Part shown: piece by piece, positions 1 through 10,743 of the stretch
Numbering within the stretch: position 1 is the first letter of the stretch
How the letters are laid out: every line of letters starts with the position of its first letter
Assembly: GCF_023091745.1 (NCBI RefSeq)
Contig: NC_068926.1
Location: 65,036,001 to 65,100,000, forward strand
Source: Budorcas taxicolor
Lineage: Eukaryota > Chordata > Mammalia > Artiodactyla > Bovidae
Reading direction: 5' to 3'
Length of the DNA stretch: 64,000 nt
Program-made: the position numbers and the translations under genes
Notes under the pieces: generated by a model
The model's database searches: none
What the model was told of the DNA's origin: nothing
The model's input: only the letters and a program-made list of their open reading frames with translations

Positions 1-245
1 CAGCCAATGAACTGGGTTAAGCAAAGTCATTTTGCTTGAGTGTAAGCAATCTAGTCATTAGCTGATAGTCTGCAATGAAATGTAGGATATGGGAAATTTA
101 ATATCATCACACCTTTTTAAACACATTTTGCTCAGTTATGGAAACAGGTAAAAATAAAGCATCACATTTAAATATTCAATCTAGCCAACATAAAAGTAAA
201 CAGGATCCCAATTAATAAACTTACTTTTTTTCTTTCTGAGATTAT
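1..245. other. Unique AT-rich DNA, no feature recognised
   Basis: No repeat family, reading frame or motif could be assigned here. It borders the L1 3' fragment that follows. Confidence 0.5.
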
Positions 246-535
246 TAGTGTGCTTTTTTAAAAAAATTGAAGTATAGGGACGTCCTTGGGGGTCCAGTGG
301 TGAAGATTCTATGCTCCCAATGCAGGGACCTGTGGTTCGATCCCTGGGGTCAGGGAACTAGATCCCACGTGCTGCAACTGAAGACACCACGTGCTGCGAC
401 AAAGACCTCGTGTGCCACAACTAACACCTGGCACAGCCAGATAGACAAACTTTTTAATGTGTACACGTGTGTATAATACATATAAAAAACTGAAGTATAG
501 TTGGTTTACAGTGTTGTGCTAGTTTATGTGTGTAT
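246..535 (-). mobile_element. L1 LINE 3' UTR fragment, antisense, split by a CHR SINE
   Basis: The sequence reads as the reverse complement of the ruminant L1 3' UTR end (tgaagtatag, then a ttggtttaca block) that also occurs in sense orientation near 19600 and 48310. It is interrupted at 278-490 by a SINE flanked by copies of tgaagtatag (268-277 and 491-500). Right boundary approximate. Confidence 0.65.
278..490 (+). mobile_element. CHR-type tRNA-Glu SINE with target-site duplication
   Basis: The head carries the tRNA-like block ggtccagtgg and a B-box (ggttcgatccctgg) near 334-347, followed by the repetitive gtgctgc-aac body typical of cetartiodactyl CHR SINEs. A perfect 10-bp direct repeat (tgaagtatag) flanks it, with similarity extending further left. 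It inserted into an antisense L1 3' UTR. Confidence 0.75.
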
Positions 536-648
536 CAGTGCACATTTTTTCCCAAGATGTAAGCATCCCATTTCTGACCTAAACAAACTAAGTGTGAGGA
601 AGTGAAAGTTACACATGCATTCAATGCGCCCAATTCGCATACACCTGT

Positions 649-847
649 GTGTGCTAAGTCACTTCCGTCGTGCCTGATTCTTGTGAATCCAAGGACTGTA
701 GCCCACCAGGCTCCTCTCTCCATGGGATTCTCCAGGCAAGAATATTGGAATGGGTTGTCATACCCTCCTCCAGGGGATCTTTCCTTCCCAGGGACGGAAT
801 CCGTGGTAAAGATGGGTTCTTTACCACTAGCGCCACCCGGGAAGCCC
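649..847 (-). mobile_element. Bov-tA SINE
   Basis: Reverse-oriented Bov-tA: the Bov-A body (ccaccaggctcctct, ccaggcaagaatattgg) comes first and the tRNA-Glu head (accactagcgccacccggg, then aagccc) ends it. The B-box region is mutated (ggacggaatccgtgg). Confidence 0.85.
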
Positions 848-872
848 AAGAGTGCTCTTTATGACAGGTAAT

Positions 873-1108
873 GGGGCTTCCCTCGTGGCTCAGCAGCAAA
901 GAATCTGCCTGCCAATGCAGGAGATGCAGGAGACATGGGTTCGATCCCTGGGTCGGGAAAATCCCCTGGAGAAGGAAATGGCAACCCACTCCAGTACCAA
1001 ATGGCAACCCGACCTGGGAAATCGCACGGACAGAGGGGCCTTGTGGGCTATAGTCCATGAGGTTGCCAAGAGTCACACACGATGGAGCAACTAAACAGCG
1101 ACAGCAGC
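873..1108 (+). mobile_element. Bov-tA SINE
   Basis: Starts with the tRNA-Glu-derived gggcttccct head, has an intact B-box (ggttcgatccctgg), then the Bov-A body and the agagtcacacacgat 3' block. There is a short internal repeat of the caaatggcaaccc segment near 1000. It lies 25 bp from an inverted Bov-tA. Confidence 0.85.
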
Positions 1109-2595
1109 TTAATATCGGCACTTAATATTGAAATTGGGTCCTTGCTAGGATTTGGATTCTTGTGCTCCTCTTAAAATATTTGGACGCATTGGTCTAGAGT
1201 GAGGAGAAAGAACCTACATTTTCATTATGGATTTCAGGTGCTTCTGATGTGAGTGATTGACGGCTCTCATCTTGTGTTTCAAGCTCTGTATTTTAAAGGA
1301 AGTAGCTTGTTGGGTAAAGTGTGTGTGTGTGTCTGTAATCCATATAAACACCTGTGATCTGCTGAATTTAATTGGGCCACAGCTGGTGTTGATTGCATAT
1401 TTTTTTTAATGTGGCTTTTGAATACTCTCTCCCCTAGAATGGCCTTTATGACTGAACGTCGGCATAGAGCCCAACTTTGGCTGTCGATTGTAAGGTTTAT
1501 TTAAAGGCGCATGACAGCCGGAGCTTCTCATTCTTTACCTAAATGATGCTACATATGGACTTGGGAGTTTTAGGTGCAGCATGTTGAAAGGAGAATTTCT
1601 ATCATGGCTGGGCAGCTGCTGGGTTTTTAAAGACTGTGAGTTGTTTGCTCTCAGAGTCAGGTTGGGCAGATTATGTCACAACCCCAGGCCACCAGAAGGT
1701 CGGCTATGCTGAAGAATAGTCATCAAGGCTGCTGCAAGCCTAGCTCGGTCTCTATATGTGAATGGAAAGAAGTGCCTCTTTCCTCAGGCAGAAAGGGCTT
1801 CTCCCAGTCTTAGCAAGTGGTATGAAGGCTGAAGAGTGAAGGAAGGAGGCTCCTAAAACAAAGCAAGACACAACCAGGGTGTTATTACAACAAAAGGGAA
1901 GGGACGCTGGGTATGTCCCCTGCCACTGGAAAAGAGATCTCGATGTGTGGACCTTGTATAGGATCTAGGCATCCTTACGCAGTGCACAATCCATACAACT
2001 GTACATGACAGCCACGCGGGAGTTAACACGAGTCTAGTTCAGAATCGAAGAACTGGAAGGGCTCCAAACATCAAATGGGAGGCTGTGTACACTGGTGGAA
2101 AAATAAAAACACAGCAGCAAGACCGTTAAATAAGCCAGGTGGTAAGGGCCTCTTCTGTGAAGGGTGACCACAGGGAGCGAGACCTGCCATGCCATTAACC
2201 TCTGAGCAGCCATGTGGGTGTCTCCCTGGGGCCGCAGTGGATCATGGTCCCTCAGGGTCCATCAGAGAACAGCCCGCAAAGGCCCGAGTCCAGCAGGAGT
2301 GAACACACTCAGGATCCCATCCCCACTTGGGGCATTAACACCCTAAGAAATCGTCCTTTGAAGAACTGCTTCACTTCCACTATCGTTTTGGTGATTTGGG
2401 TGCCGAAACTCACAGCAGCTCCCGAGATGAAGAAATGGCCCAGGCTTCAGCAGTCAGGATAAGTCTCCTGAGAAGAGTTTTGCTTTGGATTTCACAGAGT
2501 GTGGAATCAGCTGAAGGGGCAGCATCATGTGGGTTCTGAAGTCGGATTTCAGCTCCACAGACATCTAGCTGTGTGACCAAGAGTGACTCATCCCT
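1109..2595. other. Mostly unique DNA
   Basis: No coding gene or recognisable young repeat is visible. A short GT run lies at 1317-1334. Open frames here are short, with no known domain. Confidence 0.5.
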
Positions 2596-2599
2596 TCTG

Positions 2600-3135
2600 G
2601 GGCAGACAGATCCCCATCTCCCAATCATGCCTTATGTAACCCACTCCCCTAAGAGTGAGGGCAAGACCTGGGTCTGGCCTCTAACCAATAAATATGACAG
2701 AGATGATGGGATGGTGTCACTTCTGTGATCATATAAGATCACATCATCTGTCACGTCTGCCTCGCTTGAAGTCCCTGTCTCTCTCTGACTTGGAAGAACC
2801 AAGTGGGAAGGAACTGGGTTGGGGGAAGGGGTCCTCTGGCCCAAAGGCAACAATAAATTGAGATCCCAGGTTCCATGACCCACAAGCAAAGGGCTGCTGC
2901 AACAATCATATGAGCCTGGAAGCAGATCCTTCCCCGGTTGAGCCACAGATGAGAAGACAGCCTTGGTCAGCACTTCACTGCGACCTTGGAAGACCTCAAA
3001 TAGGGACCTCTGTGAAGTCGTGTCCAGACTCCTGACCCACAGAAATAGGGAAATGACACAGGGGAGTTGTTATAAAGCTGCAGAGTGTGTGTTAATTTGT
3101 TCTGCAGCAACAGGCAACTAATACCCTCTCTCAGG
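2600..3135 (+). mobile_element. Old LTR-type repeat, MaLR/ERVL-like (family uncertain)
   Basis: The stretch follows the order of an old mammalian MaLR-like LTR: ctaaccaataaatatgacag near 2680, tggaagcagatccttcccc near 2918, a ctcctgacccacagaaat block near 3030, and a terminal ggcaactaatacc near 3113. It is strongly diverged and no flanking duplication was found. The family name is from memory of such consensuses. Confidence 0.5.
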
Positions 3136-3199
3136 AAGACACTGGACAGCCCCATGGTTGAGAAGAAGGGCTTCAGTATGATGTCAAGGACCCTGAAGA

Positions 3200-3260
3200 C
3201 CGTTGCGAGGCTTATGTGTGCCTGGCACGCAGTAGGCCCTCAGTAGACTGCATTTCCCTC
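3200..3260 (+). mobile_element. L2/MIR 3' end fragment
   Basis: Matches the motif tgcctggcac-gcagtaggccctcagta that typifies L2/MIR 3' ends. Too short to classify further. Confidence 0.4.
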
Positions 3261-3329
3261 CCTCCCCTCAGACCAGTATCGTAAGTTGGCAACCTTAGAG
3301 GAAGTTGGCAAATTCAGTGTCAGGAGTTT

Positions 3330-3615
3330 CCAGGGTGACCCCATGAAAATGCCTCCAGAAATTAAAAAGCGAAGCTTCTTTTGTGGAAGGTAAAAATCAT
3401 TTTACCTCGTCTGAGAGGCTGTGCACTCGGCTAAAATTGTTTCATAATCCTGCCATGTAAACCAGTTGGGATTTTCCTTCACATAAATTGGATTTTGATT
3501 TATATGTCAATAAATGCCCCCCAGAAACCTCATCATTTGAAAGTTCATCAATCTCGGCTGGAACTGCAGATATGGCCCCGGAGGTAGCTCCCTGGGAAAT
3601 AACGGCCCTCGTTTA
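3330..3615. other. High-complexity unique segment, candidate conserved non-coding element
   Basis: Balanced-composition, repeat-free sequence with clustered AT-rich homeodomain-like words (tttgatttatatg, gtcaataaatg). No coding signal. Only alignment with other mammals can say whether it is conserved. Confidence 0.25.
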
Positions 3616-4320
3616 CCAGCCCGACAAGCTGATGGGGGCAGGAAAGAAGGATCAGGAGGCTGGAGGGATAGGCACACGGACAGGGGCTTTGCAGGGTCCA
3701 GCTGTGGACTCGAGTCCCCGGAAGGGTGTTAGAGAGCCTGGGGATTTCTGGGCAGGGGCGGCCCTGCCTAAAGGTGTGGCATGGCTGGAGCATGCAGGGC
3801 GTGGTGGCTTGAGGTCAGGGAGTCAGGCAGGGGCCGGGTTATGAGGAGCACTGAACGCCAGGACGTGCAGTTTGGGTTCTGAAACAAGAGAACCGCATCA
3901 CAGACGTGCATCTTCAAGACAGTGTTCCAGCTGCATTGTGAAGATGGAGACGCAGGCCCGGGCACAAGGAGACCAGCTGGGATGCCACCGCCATTCTTGA
4001 ATAATGGCATCCTGGATGGTGGTGGCTGTCGGGGTGAAGAGAAGAGGGTGGGCGGCGGGACTCCTGGGGGATTCGTTCTGGCAAATGCGGTGACTGACAG
4101 GGAGTGGGCCGGGAGCGCTGGTAGGTGGACACCTAGTCTCTGACTCAAGTCAGAGGGTGGCGGCCACCTGGGGGACCAGAATTGTGGAAGAAAAGCAACA
4201 TAGTCAGTGACCAACCAGAGGTCTCCTAGCAGTCCCCAGAGAGGCTTTCATGGAAGAGAAAGGGAAATCTCAAGTCAGGAGGGCACAGTCTCCAGCTAAG
4301 AGAAAATTGCCCCAAATCAG
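3616..4320. other. Unique GC-richer DNA
   Basis: Nothing recognisable; several short open frames on both strands without known motifs. It ends at the first BovB fragment. Confidence 0.4.
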
Positions 4321-5052
4321 CTCTTGATGAAAGTGAAAGAGGAGAGTGAACAAGTTGGCTTAAAGCTCAACATTCAGAAAACGAAGATCATGACATCTGG
4401 TCCCATCACTGCATGGGAAATAGATGGGGAAACAGTAGAGACAGTGTCAGACTTTATTTTTTTGGGCTCCAAAATCACTGCAGATGGTGACTGCAGCCAT
4501 GAAATTAAAAGACGCTTACTCCTTGGAAGAAAAGTTATGACCAACCTAGATAGTATATTCAAAAGCAGAGACATTACTTTGCCAACTAAGGTCCATCTAG
4601 TCAAGGCTATGGTTTTTCCTGTGGTCATGTATGGATGTGAGAGTTGGATTATGAAGAAGGCTGAGTGCCGAAGAATTGATGCGTTTGAACTGTGGTATTG
4701 GAGAAGACTCTTGAGAGTCCCTTGGACGGCAAGGAGATCCAACCAGTCCATTCTGAAGGAGATCAGCCCTGGGATATCTTTGGAAGGAATGATGCTAAAG
4801 CTGAAGCTCCAGTATTTTGGCCACCTCATGCGAAGAGTTGACTCATTGGAAAAGACTCTGATGCTGGGAGGGACTGGGGGCAGGAGGAGAAGGGGACGAC
4901 CGAGGATGAGATGGCTGGATGACATCACGGACTCGATGGACGTGAGTCTGAGTGAACTCCAGGAGTTGGTGATGGACAGGGAGGCCTGGCGTGCTGCGAT
5001 TCATGGGGTTGCAAAGAGTCGGACACGACTGAGCGACTGAACTGAACTGATG
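4321..5052 (+). mobile_element. BovB (RTE) LINE 3' end with open RT C-terminal frame
   Basis: A 5'-truncated BovB. A 238-codon frame (4324-5040) stays open to the normal BovB stop and covers the region downstream of the reverse-transcriptase YADD box, including LKLNIQKTK, the GCESW block, LLRVPWTARRSNQSILKE and the arginine-rich GRRRRGRPRMRWLDD tail. It ends with the characteristic tgaactgaactga pentamers. It lacks the endonuclease and RT catalytic motifs, so it is a dead insertion. Its open frame over this length suggests a comparatively young copy. Confidence 0.93.
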
Positions 5053-5748
5053 CACTACACCATGCAAAGCCCCTATCACAGATTCCTCGTAGAATGTCCC
5101 CTCTGGCAACGTTACGACCCAGCGAAAAAGAGTCACACCCTCGCCTTTAAAGTTAATAAGGCTCTTCCTATAGAGTAGTTGAGTGATGGCTACCCTGGCT
5201 GTTCTGACATAAGGGATTAGAATTAAAGTTGACGTGGTTGAACATTTACTGAACTAAGGAGGTGTTTGGCCAACCAGTGAAACTGACAAATACGTGCTCT
5301 GTGTTTGGGGGGTTTGTCAATCCCATTTCCATTGTCCTCCCTTAATTGAAGACTATATCACTTCTCAGAAGACTCCAGTCATTCTGCCCTTCCGTCCGTC
5401 CAGCACACAGCCAGTTATCCAGTATTCCAAGCCTAGAGAGTCCTCTGTGAGGACTAGGTGCCATGGTGGGTGTCAGGGATTTGGCACAGTTTCTGGTACA
5501 AGGGAAGAGCTGAGAGTTCCCCATTATCAGTGCCTGTCCTTATGGATGCCATTCATGTCATCACTGTTGTCATACAGTAGAGGGCTGATCAGACCACTCC
5601 CCTCAAAAGGCCCCTGTGGCTCCCCACTGCACGCAGGAGAGAGTCCACACTCAGCCTGGCCATCACTACGTGACATTATCATACCCACCAGGCTTAATTT
5701 CAACTCTTTAACACCTATCTTACATTTTAACCATACAACCATGCAGGT
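5053..5748. other. Unique DNA between two BovB fragments
   Basis: No gene or repeat recognised. Short open frames at 5294-5752 show no domain. Confidence 0.4.
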
Positions 5749-5950
5749 ATAGAAAAGACCCTGATGCTGGGAAAGATTGAAGACAGGAGGAGAAGGGGAC
5801 AACAGAGGATGAGACGGTTGGATGGCATCACCGACTCAATGGACATGAGTTTAAGCAAGCTCTGGGAGATGGTGAAGGACAGGGAAGCCTGGTGTGCTGC
5901 AGTCCCTGGGGTCACAAAGAGTCAGACGCAACTGAGAGACTGAACAATAA
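5749..5950 (+). mobile_element. BovB LINE 3' terminal fragment
   Basis: About 200 bp of BovB tail: accctgatgctgggaaagat, the arginine-rich codon run, atggcatcaccgactcaatg, and the terminal gactgaacaataata. Confidence 0.88.
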
Positions 5951-6050
5951 TATTTAGTATTTGCAATATTTTGCCAAACAATAAGAAAGGGAATTAGACA
6001 CGAATTAGACTTTCGCTGGCTTCATGAAACTAATGCTCTATTTGTAGATT

Positions 6051-6260
6051 CTGCTGCTGCTGTCAATCACTCAGTTGCGTCCGACTCTTTGCGACCCTTT
6101 GGACTGTAGCCTGACAGCCTCTCTGTCCAGGAGATTTCCCAGCAAGAATACTGGAGTGGGCTGCCATTTCCTCCTCCAGTCGATCTTCCCGACCCAGGGA
6201 TCAAACCTGCATCTCCTGTGTCTCCTGCAGTGCAGGTGGATTCTTTACCTGCTGAGCCAT
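6051..6260 (-). mobile_element. Bov-tA SINE
   Basis: Reverse-oriented: ctgctgctgctgtcaatcac tail, Bov-A body, then the reverse-complement B-box (ccagggatcaaacc) and gctgagccat head. A 20-bp G-rich run (6264-6283) directly follows. Confidence 0.85.
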
Positions 6261-6469
6261 TTGTTGGGGGGCGGGGGGGGGGTTCCATTTTCAGATTAAG
6301 ATACCCCTAATGAGAATTCAGAGAAAGCTAAATGTTGAGCAAGGGACAACTTTATAACTTAGTTCCTGAGCCAGGTGGTCCCTGATGAGCAGGAGAGAAG
6401 TCTGGAAAGTCCTCTTGCCAAGACCCAGTGCAGGGCGTGATACCGGACATTTTGCACAATCGTTCAGTT

Positions 6470-6615
6470 TGGGGCCAGGTGCTATTCTAGGCATTTGACA
6501 TATATTATCTCATTTAATAAATAACTACTCTGTGAGGTATATGATCTCACCCCCATTCTAGAGAAGAGGAACCTAAGGTCCAGTGAGTTTAAGTAATTTG
6601 CCTAAAGTTTCCCGA
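6470..6615 (+). mobile_element. MIR SINE fragment
   Basis: Contains the MIR 3' half pattern attatctcattta followed by ccccattctagagaagaggaa and taagtaatttgcctaaag. A partial Bov-tA lies immediately downstream. Confidence 0.75.
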
Positions 6616-6643
6616 GGATAAATGTCAAACTGAGTCAATCCAT

Positions 6644-6780
6644 CCATGGGATTTTCCAGGCAAGAATACTGGAGTGGGTTGCCATTTCCTTCTCCAGGGG
6701 ATCTTCCTGACCCAGGGATCAAACCTGGGTCTCTCACATTGAAGGCAGGCGCTTTAACCTCTAAGCCACCAGGGACGTCA
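6644..6780 (-). mobile_element. Bov-tA SINE, partial
   Basis: Reverse-oriented, truncated to the part from ccatgggattttccaggc to the tRNA head (taagccaccagggacgtc). The Bov-A 3' half is missing. Confidence 0.82.
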
Positions 6781-6961
6781 CCTAACAAAGATCCAACAAC
6801 CAAGAGCAGTGGGCTCAGAGCATACAGCGACACCAGCGAGAGCATCATTTATCTCTAGCGGATACATTCCTTCTATCAGTGTTGCAGAGCCCAAACTTCC
6901 TCAAGTTCCCCTGAGGATGGAAGAAAGATTTAAGGTTCGCCTGGGAGCCCCAGCCCCTTCT

Positions 6962-7205
6962 GATAATGATGATGACCAACACGTACTAAGAACTCACTAC
7001 ATGCCAGCCCTACTATGTGCCAAACCCTTTGTCTGCTTTATTTCAACTAATCTCCATAAGCCAGTAGCATAGGTCCAGTATTGCTCCCACTCTACAGATG
7101 TGGAAACTGAGGCTTAAATAGAGAGGCTCCATAACTTTCTCAAAGTCACAACTCTGGGGAGTGAAAGTGCCAGAATTCAACCCTGGGGCACCTGACTCCC
7201 TAACT
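6962..7205 (+). mobile_element. MIR SINE
   Basis: A near-complete MIR 3' portion: catgccagccctactatgtg, tctacagatgtggaaactga, caaagtcacaactctgggg, ccagaattcaaccctggg. Confidence 0.75.
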
Positions 7206-7965
7206 GATGCTCTTAATCAGTCTACAAAACTGAGTAAACAGGAGTTCATCCCTCTCAGGTAAATTGGCTATGTGCTTAAGTCCTAAAACAAACAATAAAC
7301 CAATTCAAATGGGAAAAAAACACAAAACATTTATCAAAACTAGTAGACTGTCTAATTTGCTTAGTTCCTGAAGCAAACATGACAAGTCATTTCATTTAAA
7401 ATAAGTAAGCTAATAATTGTGTGCAGAGATGCTATCGTGGCTTAGTTACAATAATTACCAGGTTTTTGCCCAGTTTTATCACCTAAAAGTTGTGTTCCAG
7501 AAGGCATCCTCTAAGGAACCAGAGCCTTGCTGTGTTGTGCTGTGGTTAGTGTCTGGGCAAAGCAGAATTAAGCCATGTTAAGGGGATTGCTTTATCTCAA
7601 GAACCAAACAGCCTTGAACAGGATCCTCTATGCTGTGAATCTCCTACAGGGTCAGAGACACAAGAATCCCCACAAATCCTGTTCCTACAGGCCCCACTTT
7701 GGGTGGAAATATGTTCCCAACAATGGGATGTGCTGCCACGCTCCTCCAGGCTTTCTCCTTTCTGAACTGGAGCATCGCTTCGGCTCCCATCAGTTCTCAG
7801 GTCAACTCCCAGCTTCCCAGAACCCCTTCTGCAAACGTGGCAGATGTCACAAATAGTATAATTACCCAGGGAACAGAGGCATGGACTTCACGTTGCACTA
7901 TGTAGACCCTGCCTAGCCACTGTTAAGTACATCCACTCAGAGACATGATTTACAGAGGCTACTAC
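7206..7965. other. Unique DNA
   Basis: No recognisable gene or repeat. A frame at 7575-7856 (93 codons) has no domain and no supporting splice or promoter context. Confidence 0.4.
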
Positions 7966-8345
7966 AACAATTGATGCTTTCGAACTGTGGAGCTGGAGAA
8001 GACTCTTGAGAGTCCCTTGGACAGCAAGGAGACCCAACCAGTCAATCCTCAAGGAAATCAACCCTGAATATTCATTTGAAAGACTGATGCTGAAGCTGAA
8101 ACTCCAATACTTTGGCCACCTGAGGTAAAGAACCAACTCATTGGAAAAGATCCCGATGCTGGGAAAGATGGAAGGCAAAAGGAGAAGGGGGTGGCAGAGG
8201 ATGAGGTGGTTAGATGGCATCACTAACTCAATGGGCATGAATTTCACCAAACTCCAGGAGACAGAGGAGGACAGAGGAGCCTGGGGTGCTGCAGTCCATG
8301 GCACTGCAAAGAGGTAGACAGACTTCGTGACTGAACAACAACAAC
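7966..8345 (+). mobile_element. BovB LINE 3' fragment
   Basis: Begins in the GAELW/LLRVPWTA region and runs to the BovB 3' end (gtgactgaacaacaacaac). The frame carries an internal stop near 8127 (cctgaggtaaag). A CA repeat follows. Confidence 0.9.
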
Positions 8346-8365
8346 GAGAACAAAAGAAATGTGAG

Positions 8366-8428
8366 TACACGCGTGCACACACACACAGACGCGCGCACAC
8401 ACACACACACACACGGGCACACACACCC
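8366..8428. repeat. CA/CG-alternating microsatellite
   Basis: Interrupted alternating purine-pyrimidine run (cacacacagacgcgcgcac, then cacacacac) directly after a BovB 3' end; a likely length polymorphism and Z-DNA-prone. Confidence 0.85.
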
Positions 8429-8499
8429 CTATAAATGTTATTGGGTTTCATCCATCAAGATGCCTTTGAACAGATCTCATAAACATTAAAAAAAAATGT

Positions 8500-8810
8500 T
8501 TATGATGGTGAACAACGCACTTTAATATCTCCTGAATAATTTGTGTTGTCAGGAGCGCCCATTGCAATATTTTCTCGTTTTTGTCCTCTCCGGCGGCTGC
8601 TGACCACTCCGAAAGAAATGAGCTTCCAACTGTATTAATAGCTTTTTCATCTTCCTGCCGCTGCTCTCTCTAAATGGCCTGCTGTTATCTATTCATGAAA
8701 TAAATAACTGCTGCCTTTCATGTCTCCCAAGCCCTCCTTGAGCCAGCCTGGCGAGATTAGAGAGATTGAAACTCTCCAAGGAGCTTTCCAAATGCCTACG
8801 CTGCAGGAAA
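8500..8810. other. High-complexity unique segment, candidate conserved non-coding element
   Basis: Repeat-free segment with runs such as ctgtattaatagc and ctattcatgaaataaataac next to balanced GC words. No codon structure. It looks like the kind of sequence kept as enhancers near developmental genes, but this is an impression only. Confidence 0.3.
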
Positions 8811-9019
8811 ACTTGGGGAGGCTGGCTCTGTGTGAGGTTGGTGGGAACTAGGTAAGTCTGAGTATCATTTTGTCACGGTGGGGGGGTGGGGCATGTTCCC
8901 ACAGAGGCCTCGGTCCAATGTGCTCCAGTGTGTAGGTAAGTTGGGTGAAGCCTTCACTGGGTTCATAATCCTTTCCACCCACTCCCTGTGAGTTTTATAG
9001 CCACTTCTCTCTGCAGGGA

Positions 9020-9165
9020 GCTGTATAATGTAGTAGGTAAATGTTCCACCCCCAGTCTAGCAGATGTGAATACGAGTCCAGCTCTGACACTCACTAGCTG
9101 TGTGATCCTAGCAAGTTGCTTTGCCTCTCGGAGACTCTTCTAGTTTATACAAACAATGAGGCTGT
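9020..9165 (+). mobile_element. MIR SINE
   Basis: Carries the MIR core order: gagtccagctctgacactca, ctagctgtgtgatcctagca, agttgctttgcctctcggag. Confidence 0.75.
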
Positions 9166-9492
9166 GAAACTGCTCTTCTATTACCCCACGCTGGAGCCAG
9201 AGAAGTCCAGGAGTTTGTTCATGCCCACACCTGAGTGTGAGTGGCAAGGGCGGGAGTTCAATCTAGGTTTATCTGATGCCAAAACCTGTGCTCACATGGC
9301 CAGCACCCGGAGGGCAAGGCCTTGTCTGTCTGCTTCTGCCATATCCCTGATAACCAACCACAGGAGGTGCCCAGGGCTTAATCAGCTCTTCTGACTTACT
9401 TGGTAGGCACTGTTCTAAGCCTGTGTTCCCTAATATACCCTTATTTAATCCTTACATTAACCATATAAACTGGGCACTGGTATTACAGGCAT

Positions 9493-9676
9493 GGAGCTTC
9501 CCTGATGGTTCAGTGGTAAGGAATCCACCTGTAAAGCAGGAGATGCAGGAAAGGCAAGTTCAGTCCCTGAGGAGGATCGGCCCCCTGGAGGAAGAGACGG
9601 CACCCCACTCCAGTATTCTTGCCTGGAAAATCCCGTGGGCAGAGGGGCCTGGTGGGCTACAGTCCATGGGGTCGTC
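9493..9676 (+). mobile_element. Bov-tA SINE
   Basis: tRNA-Glu head (gagcttccctgatggttcag), degraded B-box (agttcagtccctga), Bov-A body to ctacagtccatggggtcg; 3' end truncated. Confidence 0.85.
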
Positions 9677-9729
9677 CTTAATCTTTGCAGTAACCACATA
9701 AGCTGGGTACTGGTATTATCCCCATTTTA

Positions 9730-9888
9730 TTTTCTATTTTTATTTACTTGGCCCCACTGGGTCTAAGTTGCTGCATGCTGGACCTTTGGTTGTGGCATGC
9801 GGGATCTAGTTCCCCGGCCAGGGATTGAACTCGGGCCCCCTGCATTGGAAGCACAGCGTCTTATCTACGGGACCACCATGGAGGTCCC
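9730..9888 (-). mobile_element. CHR-type tRNA-Glu SINE with perfect 14-bp target duplication
   Basis: Reverse-oriented CHR SINE: poly-T/AT start, gcatgctggacctttggttg, then ggccagggattgaactcggg (reverse B-box) and the head accaccatggaggtccc. The 14-bp word ttatccccatttta occurs immediately on both sides (9716-9729, 9889-9902), so it inserted into a MIR. Confidence 0.88.
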
Positions 9889-10479
9889 TTATCCCCATTT
9901 TAAAGATGAGGAAATGAATGGACAGATGCGCAAATTCCTTACTGCTTTCTGGATTGGCCTGATCATAGAAATCACCTAGGTTCTTATTAAAAGTCAGATT
10001 CCTGGACTCCCTACGACTTCCTCTAACCCCAGGGATTCTGTTTCTAGGTTTCTGTCGGCGCCAGTTCTGGAATATGTATACAGAAGACTCTGTTCATGAG
10101 GTTTGATGAGTTTTTTTTTTAAGCTGAACAAGAGTCTAGTTCTCAAGTGAAAATTTTGGCCCAAGGATGGTACTCATAAACAGCTTCTGAGAAGGAAGCC
10201 AGTTCTTATAATCTGACATGGGCCAGGGATGGAGAGCAGGTCTTGGAGTCCAGCTGACCTAGATAAGACTCCCTTTTTGTCCCTTAACAGATGTCCAATG
10301 GGCATGATCAAGTCTAAAAACCTTGCTGAGTGTCAGCTTCCTCAGCTGCAAAGCCTGGATAATCGTCCCTTCCACAAAAGGTTATGGTCAAATGTGGCAA
10401 CAATATATTTATGACGTCTCCATGACTCCCAGAACATGGTAGGCCTTCAACAACCAGTAACTGAATACAAATAGTGTAG

Positions 10480-10743
10480 GATATGGTATGATCCAAAGAG
10501 TAAGCTTTGGAGTCAGGTAGACTTCACGTGTTTACTCAGTAAATATTTAGCGCTTTACTGTGTGTCAAGACTGTGCTCAGAGCAGCAAATACGGCACTCA
10601 AAAAATAAACTAAACCCCCCTGCCCTGGGGGATAGGCAAGTAGGAGTGAGACAGGCAATAAAATATATGCAAAATAAATAAGTGGATTATATAGTAAGAG
10701 AATGTGTCTTAGAAAGCAAAAAGTGTTTTGCAGAGAAGAATAA
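10480..10743 (+). mobile_element. Old MIR/L2-like mammalian repeat, interrupted by BovB
   Basis: Diverged words gtttactcagtaaatattta, gtcaagactgtgctcagag, and ccctgccctgggggataggc follow the order of an ancient mammalian L2/MIR-type repeat. The BovB copy begins immediately afterwards. Confidence 0.45.

Larger units (their letters stand above)
9385..9930 (+). mobile_element. MIR SINE 3' half, split by two later SINEs
   Basis: MIR-like pieces at 9385-9490 (gcactgttctaagcc, tatttaatccttacattaac), 9677-9729 and 9889-9930 (ttatccccattttaaagatg). A Bov-tA and a CHR SINE separate them. Segments 9450-9486 and 9682-9718 are diverged copies of each other (actgggcactggtatta against gctgggtactggtatta). 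Confidence 0.6.

Noticed and set aside
873..960. tRNA-Glu gene at SINE heads
   Set aside because: The A/B-box-like blocks belong to Bov-tA and CHR SINE heads; no cloverleaf-competent stand-alone tRNA was seen.
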